Assembly: GCF_003011965.1 (NCBI RefSeq)
Contig: NZ_PXWG01000028.1
Location: 1 to 64,000, forward strand
Reading direction: 5' to 3'
Length of the DNA: 64,000 nucleotides
Origin: Streptosporangium nondiastaticum
GTDB lineage: Bacteria > Actinomycetota > Actinomycetes > Streptomycetales > Streptomycetaceae
Shown: in pieces, positions 52,726 to 61,514 of the stretch
Numbering within the stretch: position 1 is the stretch's first letter
Layout: each line of letters opens with the position of its first letter
Made by a program: the position numbers and the translations under genes
Notes under the pieces: model-generated
What the model was told of the DNA's origin: nothing
Seen by the model: the letters and a program-made list of their open reading frames with translations, nothing else
Databases searched by the model: none

Positions 52726-53433
52726 TCAGCGGCCCTTCGGCATCCGCGCGCCCTTGGGCAGCGGGCCCTTCGGGATCGGCATGTTCTTCATCGGGTCGCC
52801 CAGCGCCCGCAGCCGGTCGGTGGTCGCCGTGACCTTGTCACCCGGGACCACCTGCGGCAGCTTCGCCAGCGTCATGCGCATCTTCTTCAGCGGCAGCTGA
52901 CCCTCGGCGTTGCCGATGATGAAGTCGTGCACCGGGACGTCCGTCACGACGCGCGCCATCTTGCGCTTCTCGGCCGCCAGCAGGCCCTTGACCCGGCCGG
53001 GGTTGCCCTCGCCGATGAGCACGATGCCGGCCTTGCTGACCGCGCGGTGGACCATGTCGCCCTCACGGGTGAACGCGACGGGGGACGTCGTCGTCCACTT
53101 CCGGCCCATCTGCTGCTCCAGGATGGAGGCGGCGGCGCCCACCTGGCCCTCGATCTTGCTGTTGTAGGCCCGCTGGGCGCGCTGCCCGAAGACGATCGCC
53201 ATCGCGAGGAACGCCAGCAGGACGCCGAGAATGCCCAGGTAGACGGGGTGGCCGATCGCGAAGCCCACGGCGAGCAGAACACCGAGGGTCACGATGCCCA
53301 CGCCGGCGACGATCAGACCGACCTTCGGGTCGGCCTCGCGCGTCATCTTGTAGGACAGGACGATCTGCTGCAGTCGCCCCTGCTTCTCAGCCTGCTTCTC
53401 GGCCTGCTTCTCAGGTGTTGCCTTCCTCGCCAT
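52726..53433 (-). CDS. DUF4191 membrane protein
   Basis: A 235-residue protein. An N-terminal heptad-like KQAEKQAEKQ repeat, IVLSYKMTREADPKVGL, two adjacent membrane helices (about 40-80), then YNSKIEGQVGAAASILEQQ and a cytoplasmic domain ending GPLPKGARMPKGR. This is the DUF4191 family, conserved beside lipA in actinobacteria. Function unknown. Start ATG 53433. Confidence 0.9.
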   Translation of the reverse strand: MARKATPEKQAEKQAEKQGRLQQIVLSYKMTREADPKVGLIVAGVGIVTLGVLLAVGFAIGHPVYLGILGVLLAFLAMAIVFGQRAQRAYNSKIEGQVGAAASILEQQMGRKWTTTSPVAFTREGDMVHRAVSKAGIVLIGEGNPGRVKGLLAAEKRKMARVVTDVPVHDFIIGNAEGQLPLKKMRMTLAKLPQVVPGDKVTATTDRLRALGDPMKNMPIPKGPLPKGARMPKGR

Positions 53434-53443
53434 AAGGCGAAGT

Positions 53444-53704
53444 TTACGTCGCCTGAGGACCGGGGGCCGCCACGGCCTCCAGCACGTGCTGCGCCTCGCG
53501 CCGGTCCTTGGCCCGGCGGCGGTCCTCCAGCACCGCGGTCCAGGCGTTGCGCCGTGCGGTGCGCTGGCCGCGGCGCATCAGCAGCCCCTCCAGGGCCCGC
53601 AGGGCGCCGGTGACGGACGGAGGCCGTACGGAGAGGGTGGCGGGCAGGGTGGAAGCGGCGCGGGTGGCTGTCACCGTGGCTGCGTGGGCGGGCGCGGCCT
53701 GCAT
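53444..53704 (-). CDS. Small hypothetical protein near lipA
   Basis: An 86-residue basic protein starting MQAAPAHAATVTATRAAST and ending VLEAVAAPGPQAT, with a central RRGQRTARRNAWTAVLEDRR. No family recognised; a gene of this size occupies the same place in S. coelicolor. Ten bases upstream of DUF4191 on the same strand. RBS is GAGGGGACAACG before ATG 53704. Moderately supported. Confidence 0.65.
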   Translation of the reverse strand: MQAAPAHAATVTATRAASTLPATLSVRPPSVTGALRALEGLLMRRGQRTARRNAWTAVLEDRRRAKDRREAQHVLEAVAAPGPQAT

Positions 53705-53884
53705 GTCGTTGTCCCCTCGGGAGCGGAAGTGAACAGTGGGCAGCGGGGGGCTGGAAGTGCGTACCGGCGGGGAAGGGCCGTACGAGCAGAGAACGTGACG
53801 TGCGGACGAAGATGTGCGGACGAAGAATGTATGGACTGATGCGCGTATGGGGAACTGCTGTGCGTGCCCCCATCGTCACGGAAC

Positions 53885-53919
53885 GGTGTTACCAATGGAT
53901 GACCTCTTGGTCAAACACC
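53885..53919. other. Inverted repeat in the 53705-54013 intergenic stretch
   Basis: GGTGTT-ACCAA and TTGGTCAAACACC are inverted copies (two-base bulge) in an AT-rich part of the 309-base gap between the small gene and lipA. Possible operator. Nothing else gene-like is seen in that gap except the lipA terminator. Confidence 0.4.
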
Positions 53920-53933
53920 TATGAAACGTTGAC

Positions 53934-53980
53934 GCGGCCCGTACCGTCCCCCACCGTCCGGTGGGGGCGACACGGGCCGC
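53934..53980. terminator. Nested hairpin downstream of lipA
   Basis: Outer arms GCGGCCCGT and ACGGGCCGC (53934-53980) enclose an inner CCCCCACC/GGTGGGGG hairpin. It lies 34 bases after the lipA stop. Confidence 0.75.
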
Positions 53981-54013
53981 GTCCACAAGCATGCGCAGAG
54001 CCGAAGCGGCAGG

Positions 54014-54979
54014 TCAGACCGCCTGGGCCGACGGGGCGGCGGCGCGCCGCTCCATCGCCTGCTGGTAAAGGCGGCCGGCCCGGTACGACGAACGGACCAG
54101 GGGGCCGGACATGACGCCGGCGTAGCCGATCTCCTCCGCCTCGTCCTTCAGCTCGACGAACTCCTGCGGCTTCACCCAGCGCTCCACCGGGTGGTGCCGC
54201 GGCGACGGCCGCAGGTACTGGGTGATGGTGATGAGCTCGCAGCCCGCCTCGTGCAGGTCGCGCAGGGCCTCGCTGACCTCGGCCCGCTCCTCGCCCATGC
54301 CCAGGATCAGGTTGGACTTGGTCACCAGGCCGGCCTCGCGGGCCTTGGTAATGACCTCCAGCGAGCGCTCGTAGCGGAAGCCGGGGCGGATGCGGCGGAA
54401 GATCCGGGGGACGGTCTCGACGTTGTGCGCGAAGACCTCGGGGCGCGAGGCGAAGACCTCCTCCAGCAGCTCCGGGACCGCGTTGAAGTCCGGGGCGAGC
54501 AGCTCGACCTTGGTGCGGCCGCCCTCGCGCTCCGCGGTCTGCTGGTGGATCTGGCGCACGGTCTCCGCGTACAGCCAGGCGCCGCCGTCGGCCAGGTCGT
54601 CGCGGGCGACGCCGGTGATCGTGGCGTAGTTCAGGTCCATCGTGACGACCGACTCGCCGACGCGGCGCGGCTCGTCCCGGTCCAGGGCCTGGGGCTTGCC
54701 GGTGTCGATCTGGCAGAAGTCACAGCGCCGGGTGCACTGGTCGCCACCGATGAGGAACGTGGCCTCGCGGTCCTCCCAGCACTCGTAGATGTTGGGGCAG
54801 CCCGCCTCCTGGCACACGGTGTGCAGGCCCTCGCGCTTCACCAGGCCCTGCAGCGAGGTGTACTCGGGGCCCATCTTCGCCCGCGTCTTGATCCACTCGG
54901 GCTTGCGCTCGATGGGGGTCTGGGCGTTCCGGACCTCCAAGCGCAGCATCTTGCGTCCGTCGGGTGCGACTGCCGACAC
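54014..54979 (-). CDS. lipA: Lipoyl synthase
   Basis: A 321-residue radical-SAM enzyme that inserts two sulfurs into octanoyl-lipoyl domains. Auxiliary cluster motif [15 protein letters not shown] cluster CTRRCDFCQ, and the C-terminal LVRSSYRAG Ser ligand are all present. Works after LipB (next gene) in lipoate synthesis. ATG 54979 preceded by GGGAGCCGGACGTGTCGGC. Length is normal. Confidence 0.97.
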   Translation of the reverse strand: MSAVAPDGRKMLRLEVRNAQTPIERKPEWIKTRAKMGPEYTSLQGLVKREGLHTVCQEAGCPNIYECWEDREATFLIGGDQCTRRCDFCQIDTGKPQALDRDEPRRVGESVVTMDLNYATITGVARDDLADGGAWLYAETVRQIHQQTAEREGGRTKVELLAPDFNAVPELLEEVFASRPEVFAHNVETVPRIFRRIRPGFRYERSLEVITKAREAGLVTKSNLILGMGEERAEVSEALRDLHEAGCELITITQYLRPSPRHHPVERWVKPQEFVELKDEAEEIGYAGVMSGPLVRSSYRAGRLYQQAMERRAAAPSAQAV

Positions 54980-55104
54980 GTCCGGCTCCCTATGACTTCG
55001 ATTCCTCGGCGGACACCAGGGTACGCCCGTTATTTCCTACGCTGGTCATTCCTGTGCCCTGGGCAACTCATGAAGCCCCGGACGCATTCCCCCCACCGGC
55101 CGGG

Positions 55105-55902
55105 CTAGCTCGCCCCGGCCGCCACGGGCCGCGGCCGCGGCTCCGCCGACTCCAGGACCTCCCGCAGGTGCTTCTCCACCAGCGGCAGGGCCTCGGCGAT
55201 GGTCACCTGCCGGCCCAGCTCGTTCGACAGGGAGGTCACGCCCGCGTCCCGGATGCCGCACGGCACGATCCGGTCGAACCAGGTGTTGTCAGGATCACAG
55301 TTCAGCGCGAAGCCGTGCATCGTCACGCCCTTGGCGATCCGGATGCCGATCGCCGCCAGCTTGCGGTCCTCACGGCGCTGGCCGGCGTTGGACGGGGCGT
55401 ACTCCGGCCCGTTCAGCCTGGGGTCGAACTCCTCGTCCGTCAGCCGCGGGTCGAAGTCCAGGGACAGGCCGCCGATCGCGGGGCGCTCCTCGACGGGATC
55501 GCCCAGCACCCAGACACCGCTCCGGCCCTCCACGCGCGTGGTCTCCAGGCCGAGCTCGGCGCAGGCGCGGATGAGGGCCTCCTCCAGCCGGCGCACGTGC
55601 GCGATCACGTCCACCGGGCGGGGCAGCTTCAGGATGGGATAGCCGACGAGCTGGCCCGGGCCGTGCCAGGTGATCTTCCCGCCGCGGTCGACGTCAACCA
55701 CAGGGGTACCGTCCAGGGGGCGCTCGCTGTCCTCCGTGCGCCGTCCCGCGGTGTAGACCGCCGGGTGCTCCAGCAGCAGGCAGGTGTCCGGGATCTCGTC
55801 CGCGAACCGGGCGGCGTGGACCCGCCGCTGCTCCTGCCACGCCTCCTGATACTCGACGGCGTCCGCCCCGAAGCCCAGGTGGACGAAGCGCAGCTCACTC
55901 AC
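55105..55902 (-). CDS. lipB: Octanoyltransferase
   Basis: A 265-residue enzyme that moves octanoate from acyl-ACP to lipoyl domains. Family motifs: [52 protein letters not shown] with the active-site Lys, and NCDPDN with the Cys nucleophile. Upstream of lipA by 125 bases on the same strand. C-terminal tail [10 protein letters not shown] is poorly conserved. Confidence 0.96.
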   Translation of the reverse strand: MSELRFVHLGFGADAVEYQEAWQEQRRVHAARFADEIPDTCLLLEHPAVYTAGRRTEDSERPLDGTPVVDVDRGGKITWHGPGQLVGYPILKLPRPVDVIAHVRRLEEALIRACAELGLETTRVEGRSGVWVLGDPVEERPAIGGLSLDFDPRLTDEEFDPRLNGPEYAPSNAGQRREDRKLAAIGIRIAKGVTMHGFALNCDPDNTWFDRIVPCGIRDAGVTSLSNELGRQVTIAEALPLVEKHLREVLESAEPRPRPVAAGAS

Positions 55903-56184
55903 GGCGGCTCCTCAGCTCCTCTTCAGCCCTTTTCGGCCTTCTCCAACGTGCTCCTTTGCCACTGTACGGCCGCCCGCCGACATCGCCGCAGGCGGGCGGC
56001 GCACGGCGGGCGGAGGCCGCGCCGAGGGCGCTCCCGGAGGGCAGGGCAGCTCGGCCCGCCGTCCGGGTCTATTTGATCTGTCCTCACACGATCGGATGAA
56101 TGCGGGGCGAAGGGAGCGATCAGGGCGTTGGGGACCGCTAAGTTCGCGCCGTTCCAGAACGAGATCAGGGAGACCGGCAGGCTG

Positions 56185-57624
56185 ATGACGGAACGACCCC
56201 CGCAGCGCATCCCCAACCGTCAGCTCGCCGCGTTGATCGCGGAGGCGGGCTTCTCCAACGCAGGGCTGGCTCGGCGAGTCGATCAGTTAGGGCTTGAGCA
56301 CGGCCTCGACCTGCGTTACGACAAGACGTCCGTCACCCGCTGGCTGCGCGGCCAGCAGCCCCGCGGAACCACCCCGGCGCTGATCGCCGAAGTCTTCACC
56401 CGGCGGCTCGGGCGGCGGCTGTCCGCGCAGGACCTGGGGCTGGACGCCTGCGCCCCGGTGTACGCGGGGCTCGAATTCGCCGCGTCCCCGGAAGAGGCCA
56501 TTGACATCGTCAGCGGCCTCTGGCGCAAGGACTCCGGCAGCCACACCGAGCTCCGGAAGATCGCCTTCACCCCGGCCGGGCTGGTCGTGCCCAGCCGGGA
56601 CTGGCTGATCGGCCGGGCCGACGAGCGGGTCGCCCGCGGAGCCCCCGCCGCCGAGGGCGGGCGGGTCCCCGCCCAGGGGCGCGCGCACCAGCCCCGCCAG
56701 CGGCACGTCGAGCGCGGGCCCGGCGGCCGGGTCTCGATGGGCGACATCGCTGCGCTGCGCTCGGTCGGCGAGCTCTTCCGCACGCTCGACCACGCGTACG
56801 GCGGCGGGCACGCCCGCCAGGCCCTCGTGCGCTACCTGGAGCACGAGGCCGAGCCGATGCTGCGCGGCACGTACGGGGAGGCCACCGGGCGCCGGCTCTT
56901 CGCCGCCGTCGCCGACCTCACCCGGCTCGCCGGCTGGACGTCGTACGACATCGCCGCGCACGGGCTGGCGCAGCGGTACTTCGTCCAGGCACTGCGGCTC
57001 GCCCAGGCCGCGGGGGACCGCTCCTACGGCAGCTACGTGCTTGTCACCATGAGCAGGCAGGCGGTCTACCTCGGCCACGGCCGGGAAGCCGTCCAGCTGG
57101 CCCGGGTCGCCCAGCAGGGCATCGGGTCCAGCGCCCCGTCCGTGGTGCAGTCGCTGCTCCACGCGGTGGAGGCCCGCGGCCACGGCGTGCTCGGCGAGGT
57201 ACGGGCCTGCTCGGCGTCGCTGGCGCGGGCGGAACGGGCGCTGGAGTCCGCCCGCCCGGGCGACGACGTGCCGTACTGGGCCCGCTTCTTCGACGAGGCC
57301 CAGCTGGCCGACGAGTTCGGGCACTGCCACCGCGACCTCCAGCAGTACCGGGCCGCGGCGCAGCACGCCGAGCGCTCCCTGCAGCTCCGCAGCCAGGCCT
57401 ACGCCCGCAGTCGGCTCTTCTGCCGCGTCGTCCTGGCCACGGCGCGGCTCGGCCTCGGCGAGCTGGAGCAGGCGTGCCAGCTGGGGGCGGAGGCGGCGCA
57501 GGCGGCGGCCGAGATGCGGTCGGTGCGGGCGCTGGAGTACATCCGGGACTTCGAGCGCCGGCTCGAACCGTACCGGGACGCGGCGGCGGTCCGGGCGTAC
57601 CGGGAGAAGGTGGCGGCCCTTTAG
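56185..57624 (+). CDS. NsdA-like HTH/TPR regulator with a TTA codon
   Basis: A 479-residue cytoplasmic regulator. The N-terminal HTH region (NRQLAALIAEAGFSNAGLARR, through KTSVTRWLRGQQP) is followed by APVYAGLEFAASPEEAIDIV and a helical C-terminal half with tetratricopeptide-like repeats (RYFVQALRLAQAAGD, EAVQLARVAQQG, AAQHAERSLQL, EQACQLGAEAAQ). This matches the NsdA-type family of Streptomyces, a known member of which represses sporulation and antibiotic production. Codon 35 (Leu, 56287-56289) is TTA, the only in-frame TTA I found in the window, so translation should need the bldA tRNA. Start ATG 56185; a TTG at 56128 is an alternative. Confidence 0.85.
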   Translation: MTERPPQRIPNRQLAALIAEAGFSNAGLARRVDQLGLEHGLDLRYDKTSVTRWLRGQQPRGTTPALIAEVFTRRLGRRLSAQDLGLDACAPVYAGLEFAASPEEAIDIVSGLWRKDSGSHTELRKIAFTPAGLVVPSRDWLIGRADERVARGAPAAEGGRVPAQGRAHQPRQRHVERGPGGRVSMGDIAALRSVGELFRTLDHAYGGGHARQALVRYLEHEAEPMLRGTYGEATGRRLFAAVADLTRLAGWTSYDIAAHGLAQRYFVQALRLAQAAGDRSYGSYVLVTMSRQAVYLGHGREAVQLARVAQQGIGSSAPSVVQSLLHAVEARGHGVLGEVRACSASLARAERALESARPGDDVPYWARFFDEAQLADEFGHCHRDLQQYRAAAQHAERSLQLRSQAYARSRLFCRVVLATARLGLGELEQACQLGAEAAQAAAEMRSVRALEYIRDFERRLEPYRDAAAVRAYREKVAAL

Positions 57625-57653
57625 AGCCCGCCGGTTCGCCTGCGGCGGGCTCT
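57623..57653. terminator. Hairpin overlapping the stop codon of the NsdA-like gene
   Basis: AGAGCCCGCC (57623-57632) and GGCGGGCTCT (57644-57653) form a perfect 10-bp stem with an 11-base loop; it starts inside the TAG stop. Confidence 0.75.
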
Positions 57654-57659
57654 GAGGGG

Positions 57660-58410
57660 CGGCGGCCCCGGCCGGGGTGGTTCGGCACCGGGCACCTCCG
57701 GTGGGGGCCGGGTGCCGTGGCGGCCGGTTCAAGAGGCCGGGGCCTCTTGGGCTCCGGCTTGTGCGGCTCCGCCGAGCTTCGTCGTTTCGGCTTGGTGCCG
57801 TTGGCGTGGGTTGAAGAGGCTGGGGCCCTTTGAGGTCGGGTGGAAGGGGTGGCCTCGTCCGGCGGCGTCAGGCTGGGGCTGAGCCCCGTTCGGCACCGCC
57901 GGGCACCTCCGGTGGGGGCTGATCGTCGATGCGGCGGATTCAAGAGGCCGGGGGCCTCTTGAACTCGGGCGGAGGGGGTGTCTTCGCGCGGCGGGATCGG
58001 GCCGGGGTTGAGCTTCTTCCGGCACCGCCGATCGCCTCCGGTGGGGGCTGGGCGCCGTGGCGGCGGATTCAAGAGGCCGGGGCCTCTTGGACGCCGGTGG
58101 TGCCTTGGCCGGCTCGGGGGCGGCCCGGGGAACCTGACGTCTGTTCGGCACCGCCGGGTTCCGCCGTCTCGGCTTGGCGCCGTTACGGCGGGTTCAAGAA
58201 GCCCGGGCTTCTTGGCTTCGGCGGCTCGCTGCCGCAGGCGGCTCGGGGCAGGCAAGAACGCTCCGCCGCGACGGTGATCAGCCCCCGCCGGGGATCCCGG
58301 CGGTGCCGTGCGACGAGCCACCTCGGTCAGCTTGCGTGCCGCAGGCACGAGCGCCCCGCCGCAGCGGTGAGCAACCCCCCGGCGGTGCCGTACAAGCCGC
58401 GTCGTACGGG
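57660..58410. repeat. Tandem hairpin array between the NsdA-like and FAD-oxidoreductase genes
   Basis: This 806-base gap (57625-58430) has no gene I can support. It holds at least five imperfect tandem units. Each has a CAAGAGGCC...GGCCTCTTG hairpin at 57730-57749, 57941-57961 and 58070-58089; a degenerate one near 57812-57833; and a changed but perfectly paired CAAGAAGCC/GGCTTCTTG palindrome at 58195-58214. Units are 125-129 bases apart (one 82). Before each hairpin stands a GGCACCTCCGGTGGGGGC-type segment followed by GCGCCGTGGCGGCGG. From 58250 a second type of unit (CGCTCCGCCGCGACGG ... CGGCGGTGCCG) occurs twice. Function unknown. Confidence 0.75.
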
Positions 58411-58430
58411 AAGGAGCCCCGCCGGAGGCT

Positions 58431-59774
58431 CTACGCCGCCTGCAGTTCCTCCGAGTCCAGTGGGGCTCGGATGCCCAGGTCCCGGAGGACTGCCAGGGCC
58501 GCCCTGCGGCCTGAGAAGAGGGCGCCCTGGACCGTGCTCGTGTCGCGGTGGTCGCCGCAGACGTAGAGGCCCGACAGGAGCCGCACCGGGCGGCGGACGT
58601 CGTGCGGGGCCGGCATGGCCGGGACGGCCTCGGGGTCGTGGTGGGCGGCGAGGAGCTGCCAGTCGCCGGTGGGGGCGCCGTAGACGCGGGCGAGCTGGGC
58701 CCGCGCGGCGCGGTCGAGTTCGGCGGTGGGCAGCGAGGCCGCCGCGCCCAGCACCGTCGAGGTGATCAGGGGCCGCCCCTCGGGCGCCCGCGACGGGTCC
58801 ACCTCGCTGGCCACCATGGTGTGGGCGACGGGCCCGCGCCGCCCCCCGGCGATGATGAGCGAGGCCTCGCGCAAGGGCGGTTCGGGGGCGGTGTGGTGCA
58901 GCACGGTCACCGGATGGAAGCCGGGCATCCGCAGGCCCGGGATGAGTTCGGCCGCGGCGCGCGCCCCGGTGGCCACGACGACCGAGCGGCAGCGCAGCTC
59001 ACCGTGCCCGGCAGTGGACACGGAGGTCGTGCAGGTGGCCTTGGCGTGGACGCCGGTCCGCACCGTGCCGGGCGGCAGCAGCGCGGCGAGCAGCGCCGGC
59101 ACGGTGTCCGCCCCGCCGGCCGGCAGACAGAGGCGGCCACGCGCGTAGCCCCGCAGCACGAGGTCGGCGCAGCGGCTCGACGTGGTGAGGTCCGGGTCGC
59201 ACAGCAGGGACGCCAGGAGGGGCCGCAGGAACCCCTCGACGGTGCGGGCCGGCAGGCCGCGTCCGGCGAGCGTCTCGGCGGTGGGCCGGTCGGGCCGGGC
59301 GAGGACGCGGTGGGCGGGCAGCGCCGCGAGGCGGCCCAGCGCGGTGCCCAGGCGAGCCTGGTCGAGGCCGCCGGCCCGGGTCGCCCGGCCCGCCCGGGAG
59401 GCGCGGGCCGCGGTCGCGAAGGCCCGGGCCGTGGGGAACGCGCGCTTCGTGGAGCGGGGTTCGCCGGTGCGCTGGTTGCGCCCGTCGGCGTGGACGAGCA
59501 CTCCGGGGGTGAACGGCCGCAGCACGAGGGCGTCCAGGCCGGGCGTGCGGAGCAGCTCCGGGAAGGAGGTGTTGAGCAGCTGGGCCGTCCGGTCCAGCAG
59601 GAAGCCGTCGGCGCGGTCGGTGGTCATGCGCCCGCCGACGCGGGGGGCGGCTTCCAGGACGATGACCGACACTCCCGCGGCCGTGAGCCGGTGGGCCGCT
59701 GAGAGCCCGGCGAGGCCGGCTCCCACGATGACGACGTCGGCGTCGATGGCGGTGTCGCGTGCGCTGCTGAGCAC
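58431..59774 (-). CDS. FAD-dependent oxidoreductase (phytoene-desaturase/amine-oxidase fold)
   Basis: A 447-residue flavoprotein. The N-terminal ADP-binding motif VVIVGAGLAGLSAAHRL is followed by EAAPRVGGRMTTD. The C-terminal GLYVCGDHRDTSTVQGALFSGR binds FAD. The protoporphyrinogen-oxidase/phytoene-desaturase-like class is clear, the substrate is not. I prefer GTG 59774, with GGGAGGGCAC before it, to longer forms. An inverted repeat lies 76-99 bases upstream. Not adjacent to carotenoid genes. Confidence 0.9.
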   Translation of the reverse strand: MLSSARDTAIDADVVIVGAGLAGLSAAHRLTAAGVSVIVLEAAPRVGGRMTTDRADGFLLDRTAQLLNTSFPELLRTPGLDALVLRPFTPGVLVHADGRNQRTGEPRSTKRAFPTARAFATAARASRAGRATRAGGLDQARLGTALGRLAALPAHRVLARPDRPTAETLAGRGLPARTVEGFLRPLLASLLCDPDLTTSSRCADLVLRGYARGRLCLPAGGADTVPALLAALLPPGTVRTGVHAKATCTTSVSTAGHGELRCRSVVVATGARAAAELIPGLRMPGFHPVTVLHHTAPEPPLREASLIIAGGRRGPVAHTMVASEVDPSRAPEGRPLITSTVLGAAASLPTAELDRAARAQLARVYGAPTGDWQLLAAHHDPEAVPAMPAPHDVRRPVRLLSGLYVCGDHRDTSTVQGALFSGRRAALAVLRDLGIRAPLDSEELQAA

Positions 59775-59849
59775 GTGCCCTCCCGGGTTCGGTCCGCTCG
59801 CTCGGTGCCCTGATGCCCTCAACGGGCAGCGCCGATGCGCGATTTGACA

Positions 59850-59873
59850 TGACCGTAGAGAGAAATTCGGTCA
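59850..59873. promoter_or_regulatory. Inverted repeat TGACCG-N12-CGGTCA
   Basis: Perfect 6-base arms at 59850-59855 and 59868-59873 in an AT-rich stretch upstream of the FAD-oxidoreductase gene. It overlaps TTGAC-type sequences on both strands, so it could be an operator on a promoter. Binder unknown. Confidence 0.4.
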
Positions 59874-59947
59874 ATAACAGTCGCGCACGGACAGGGCACG
59901 GTCGCACGGCGGGTAGCACGGCCGGCGGTCCCGTGCGCGGTCCATGG

Positions 59948-60847
59948 TCAGCGTGTGTCCGCCAGCGCCGCCCGTACGGCGCTCTCGACGTCCGGGCACG
60001 CGAAGGAGAACCCGGAGTCCAGCAGCCGCCGGGGCACGACCCGCTGGCTGCCCAGCACGTCGGAGGCCATCTCGCCGAGGGCCGCCCGCAGCACGGGCGC
60101 GGGCACGGGGAGCAGCGCCGGCCGGTGCAGCACCCGCCCCATCACCTCGGTGACCTGACGGTTGGTGACCGGATGGGGCGCGGTCAGATTGACGGGCCCG
60201 GACAGCGACGTGTCCTCCAGGAGGTGCCGGAGCGCGGCGACGTGGTCCTGCAGGGCGATGAAGCTCCAGTACTGCCGGCCGCTGCCCATGCGCCCCCCGA
60301 GCCCGGCCCGGAAGAGCGGGAAGAGCTTCCCCCACGCCCCGCCCCGCCGGGACACGACGAGCCCGGTGCGCGCGTAGACGGTCCGTACGCCCGCCTCGGC
60401 GGCGGCCACGGTGGCCTCCTCCCACTGCTGGCAGACGTCGGCGAGGAAGCCGTGCCCGGGCGGGGTGTTCTCGTCGGCGAGCCGGTCGCCGGTGTCGCCG
60501 TAGATGCCGATCGCGCTGCCGCTGACCAGCACGCGCGGCGGGGTGTCGAGGGAGGCGACGGCCTCGGCGATCGCGGCGGTGCCGAGGACGCGGCTGTCCC
60601 GGATCTCCTTCTTGTAGGCGGCCGTCCAGCGGTGGTCGCCCACGCCCGCGCCCGCCAGGTGCACCACGCCCGTGCAGCCGGCGAGCCCGGCGGCGTCGAC
60701 GCTCTGGCGCACGGGGTCCCAGGAGACCTCTCCCCGCGCCCGCGCCGGGCGCCGCACGAGGCGCACCACCTCGTGGCCGTCCGCCTGCAGGGAGCGCACG
60801 AGCGCCGTGCCGATGAGCCCGGAGGAACCGGTGATCGCGATCCGCAT
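59948..60847 (-). CDS. NAD-dependent epimerase (TIGR01777/YfcH type)
   Basis: A 299-residue protein with the SDR-extended fold: MRIAITGSSGLIGTALVRSL, VVHLAGAGVGDHRW, VLVSGSAIGIYGDTGD, CQQWEEATVAAAEAGVRTVYARTG, ending with GSQRVVPRRLLDSGFSFACP. These mark the YfcH/SulA-like family; reaction unknown. It is divergent from a GNAT gene. Start ATG 60847. Confidence 0.92.
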   Translation of the reverse strand: MRIAITGSSGLIGTALVRSLQADGHEVVRLVRRPARARGEVSWDPVRQSVDAAGLAGCTGVVHLAGAGVGDHRWTAAYKKEIRDSRVLGTAAIAEAVASLDTPPRVLVSGSAIGIYGDTGDRLADENTPPGHGFLADVCQQWEEATVAAAEAGVRTVYARTGLVVSRRGGAWGKLFPLFRAGLGGRMGSGRQYWSFIALQDHVAALRHLLEDTSLSGPVNLTAPHPVTNRQVTEVMGRVLHRPALLPVPAPVLRAALGEMASDVLGSQRVVPRRLLDSGFSFACPDVESAVRAALADTR

Positions 60848-60920
60848 ACGCCCCATCCTGCCCGCGGCCCCGGAAAAAATGACACAGGAGGTGCGGGGCG
60901 CGCCTGGCACAGTGACCCCC

Positions 60921-61412
60921 ATGGAGAAACCGATCATCCGTACGGCCACGGAGGCCGACGACCGCCCGCTGGCGGAGCTCGACGCCCGCACCTGGTCCAC
61001 GCTGCACGCCGTCCAGCCGCGCCCCGAGCCGCCCTACGAGCCCTTCTTCACCGAGCGGACCCGGCCCGAGCAGATCCTGGTGGCCGAGGCCGGCGGCCGG
61101 CCCGCGGGCTACATACGGCTGGTGCCGCCCACGCCGCTCGCCGTCAACGCCCACGTGCGCCAGATCCAGGGCCTCGTCGTGGACGACGCCTTCCGCGGGC
61201 GCGGCATCGCCCGGGCGCTGCTGCGGGCGGCGGGCGAGGAGGCCCGCCGGCAGGGCGCGACCCGGCTCACGCTGCGCGTGCTCGGGCACAACGCGCCCGC
61301 CCGCAGCCTCTACGAGGCGGAGGGCTTCGCCGTGGAGGGCGTGCTGCCGGGGGAGTTCCTGCTGGACGGCGTCTACGTGGACGACGTGTTCATGGGCCGG
61401 TCGCTGATCTGA
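60921..61412 (+). CDS. GNAT-family N-acetyltransferase
   Basis: A 163-residue acetyltransferase. Acetyl-CoA loop VDDAFRGRGIARALLRAAGE, then GATRLTLRVLGHNAPARSLYEAEGF, are standard GNAT motifs. Substrate unknown. ATG 60921 follows ACAGTGACCCCC. It is convergent with the DUF4240 gene across an 18-bp repeat array. Confidence 0.9.
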   Translation: MEKPIIRTATEADDRPLAELDARTWSTLHAVQPRPEPPYEPFFTERTRPEQILVAEAGGRPAGYIRLVPPTPLAVNAHVRQIQGLVVDDAFRGRGIARALLRAAGEEARRQGATRLTLRVLGHNAPARSLYEAEGFAVEGVLPGEFLLDGVYVDDVFMGRSLI

Positions 61413-61502
61413 CCTCGTGGAAGACCGCGGCCCTCTGAGAGAACCCGATCTTCTGAAAGGCCGCGACTTCCCGGAAGACCGCGATCCCCTGGAAGGCCGC
61501 GG
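61413..61502. repeat. Five 18-bp tandem repeats between convergent genes
   Basis: Units at 61413, 61431, 61449, 61467 and 61485 share the pattern cctcctGGAAGgCCGCGa and differ at several positions. The array starts at the base after the GNAT stop codon and ends before the DUF4240 stop. Confidence 0.75.
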
Positions 61503-61514
61503 CCGACGGCGCCG

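Noticed and set aside
57730..58214. CRISPR-like regular palindromic repeats
   Set aside because: Spacing is 82-129 bases, spacer-like parts are themselves repeated, units are degenerate, and there are no cas genes.
57044..58348. A 434-codon Pro/Arg-rich frame on the minus strand covering the hairpin array
   Set aside because: It overlaps the end of the NsdA-like gene, is built from the tandem DNA repeats and has no recognisable domain, so I treat the DNA repeats as primary.
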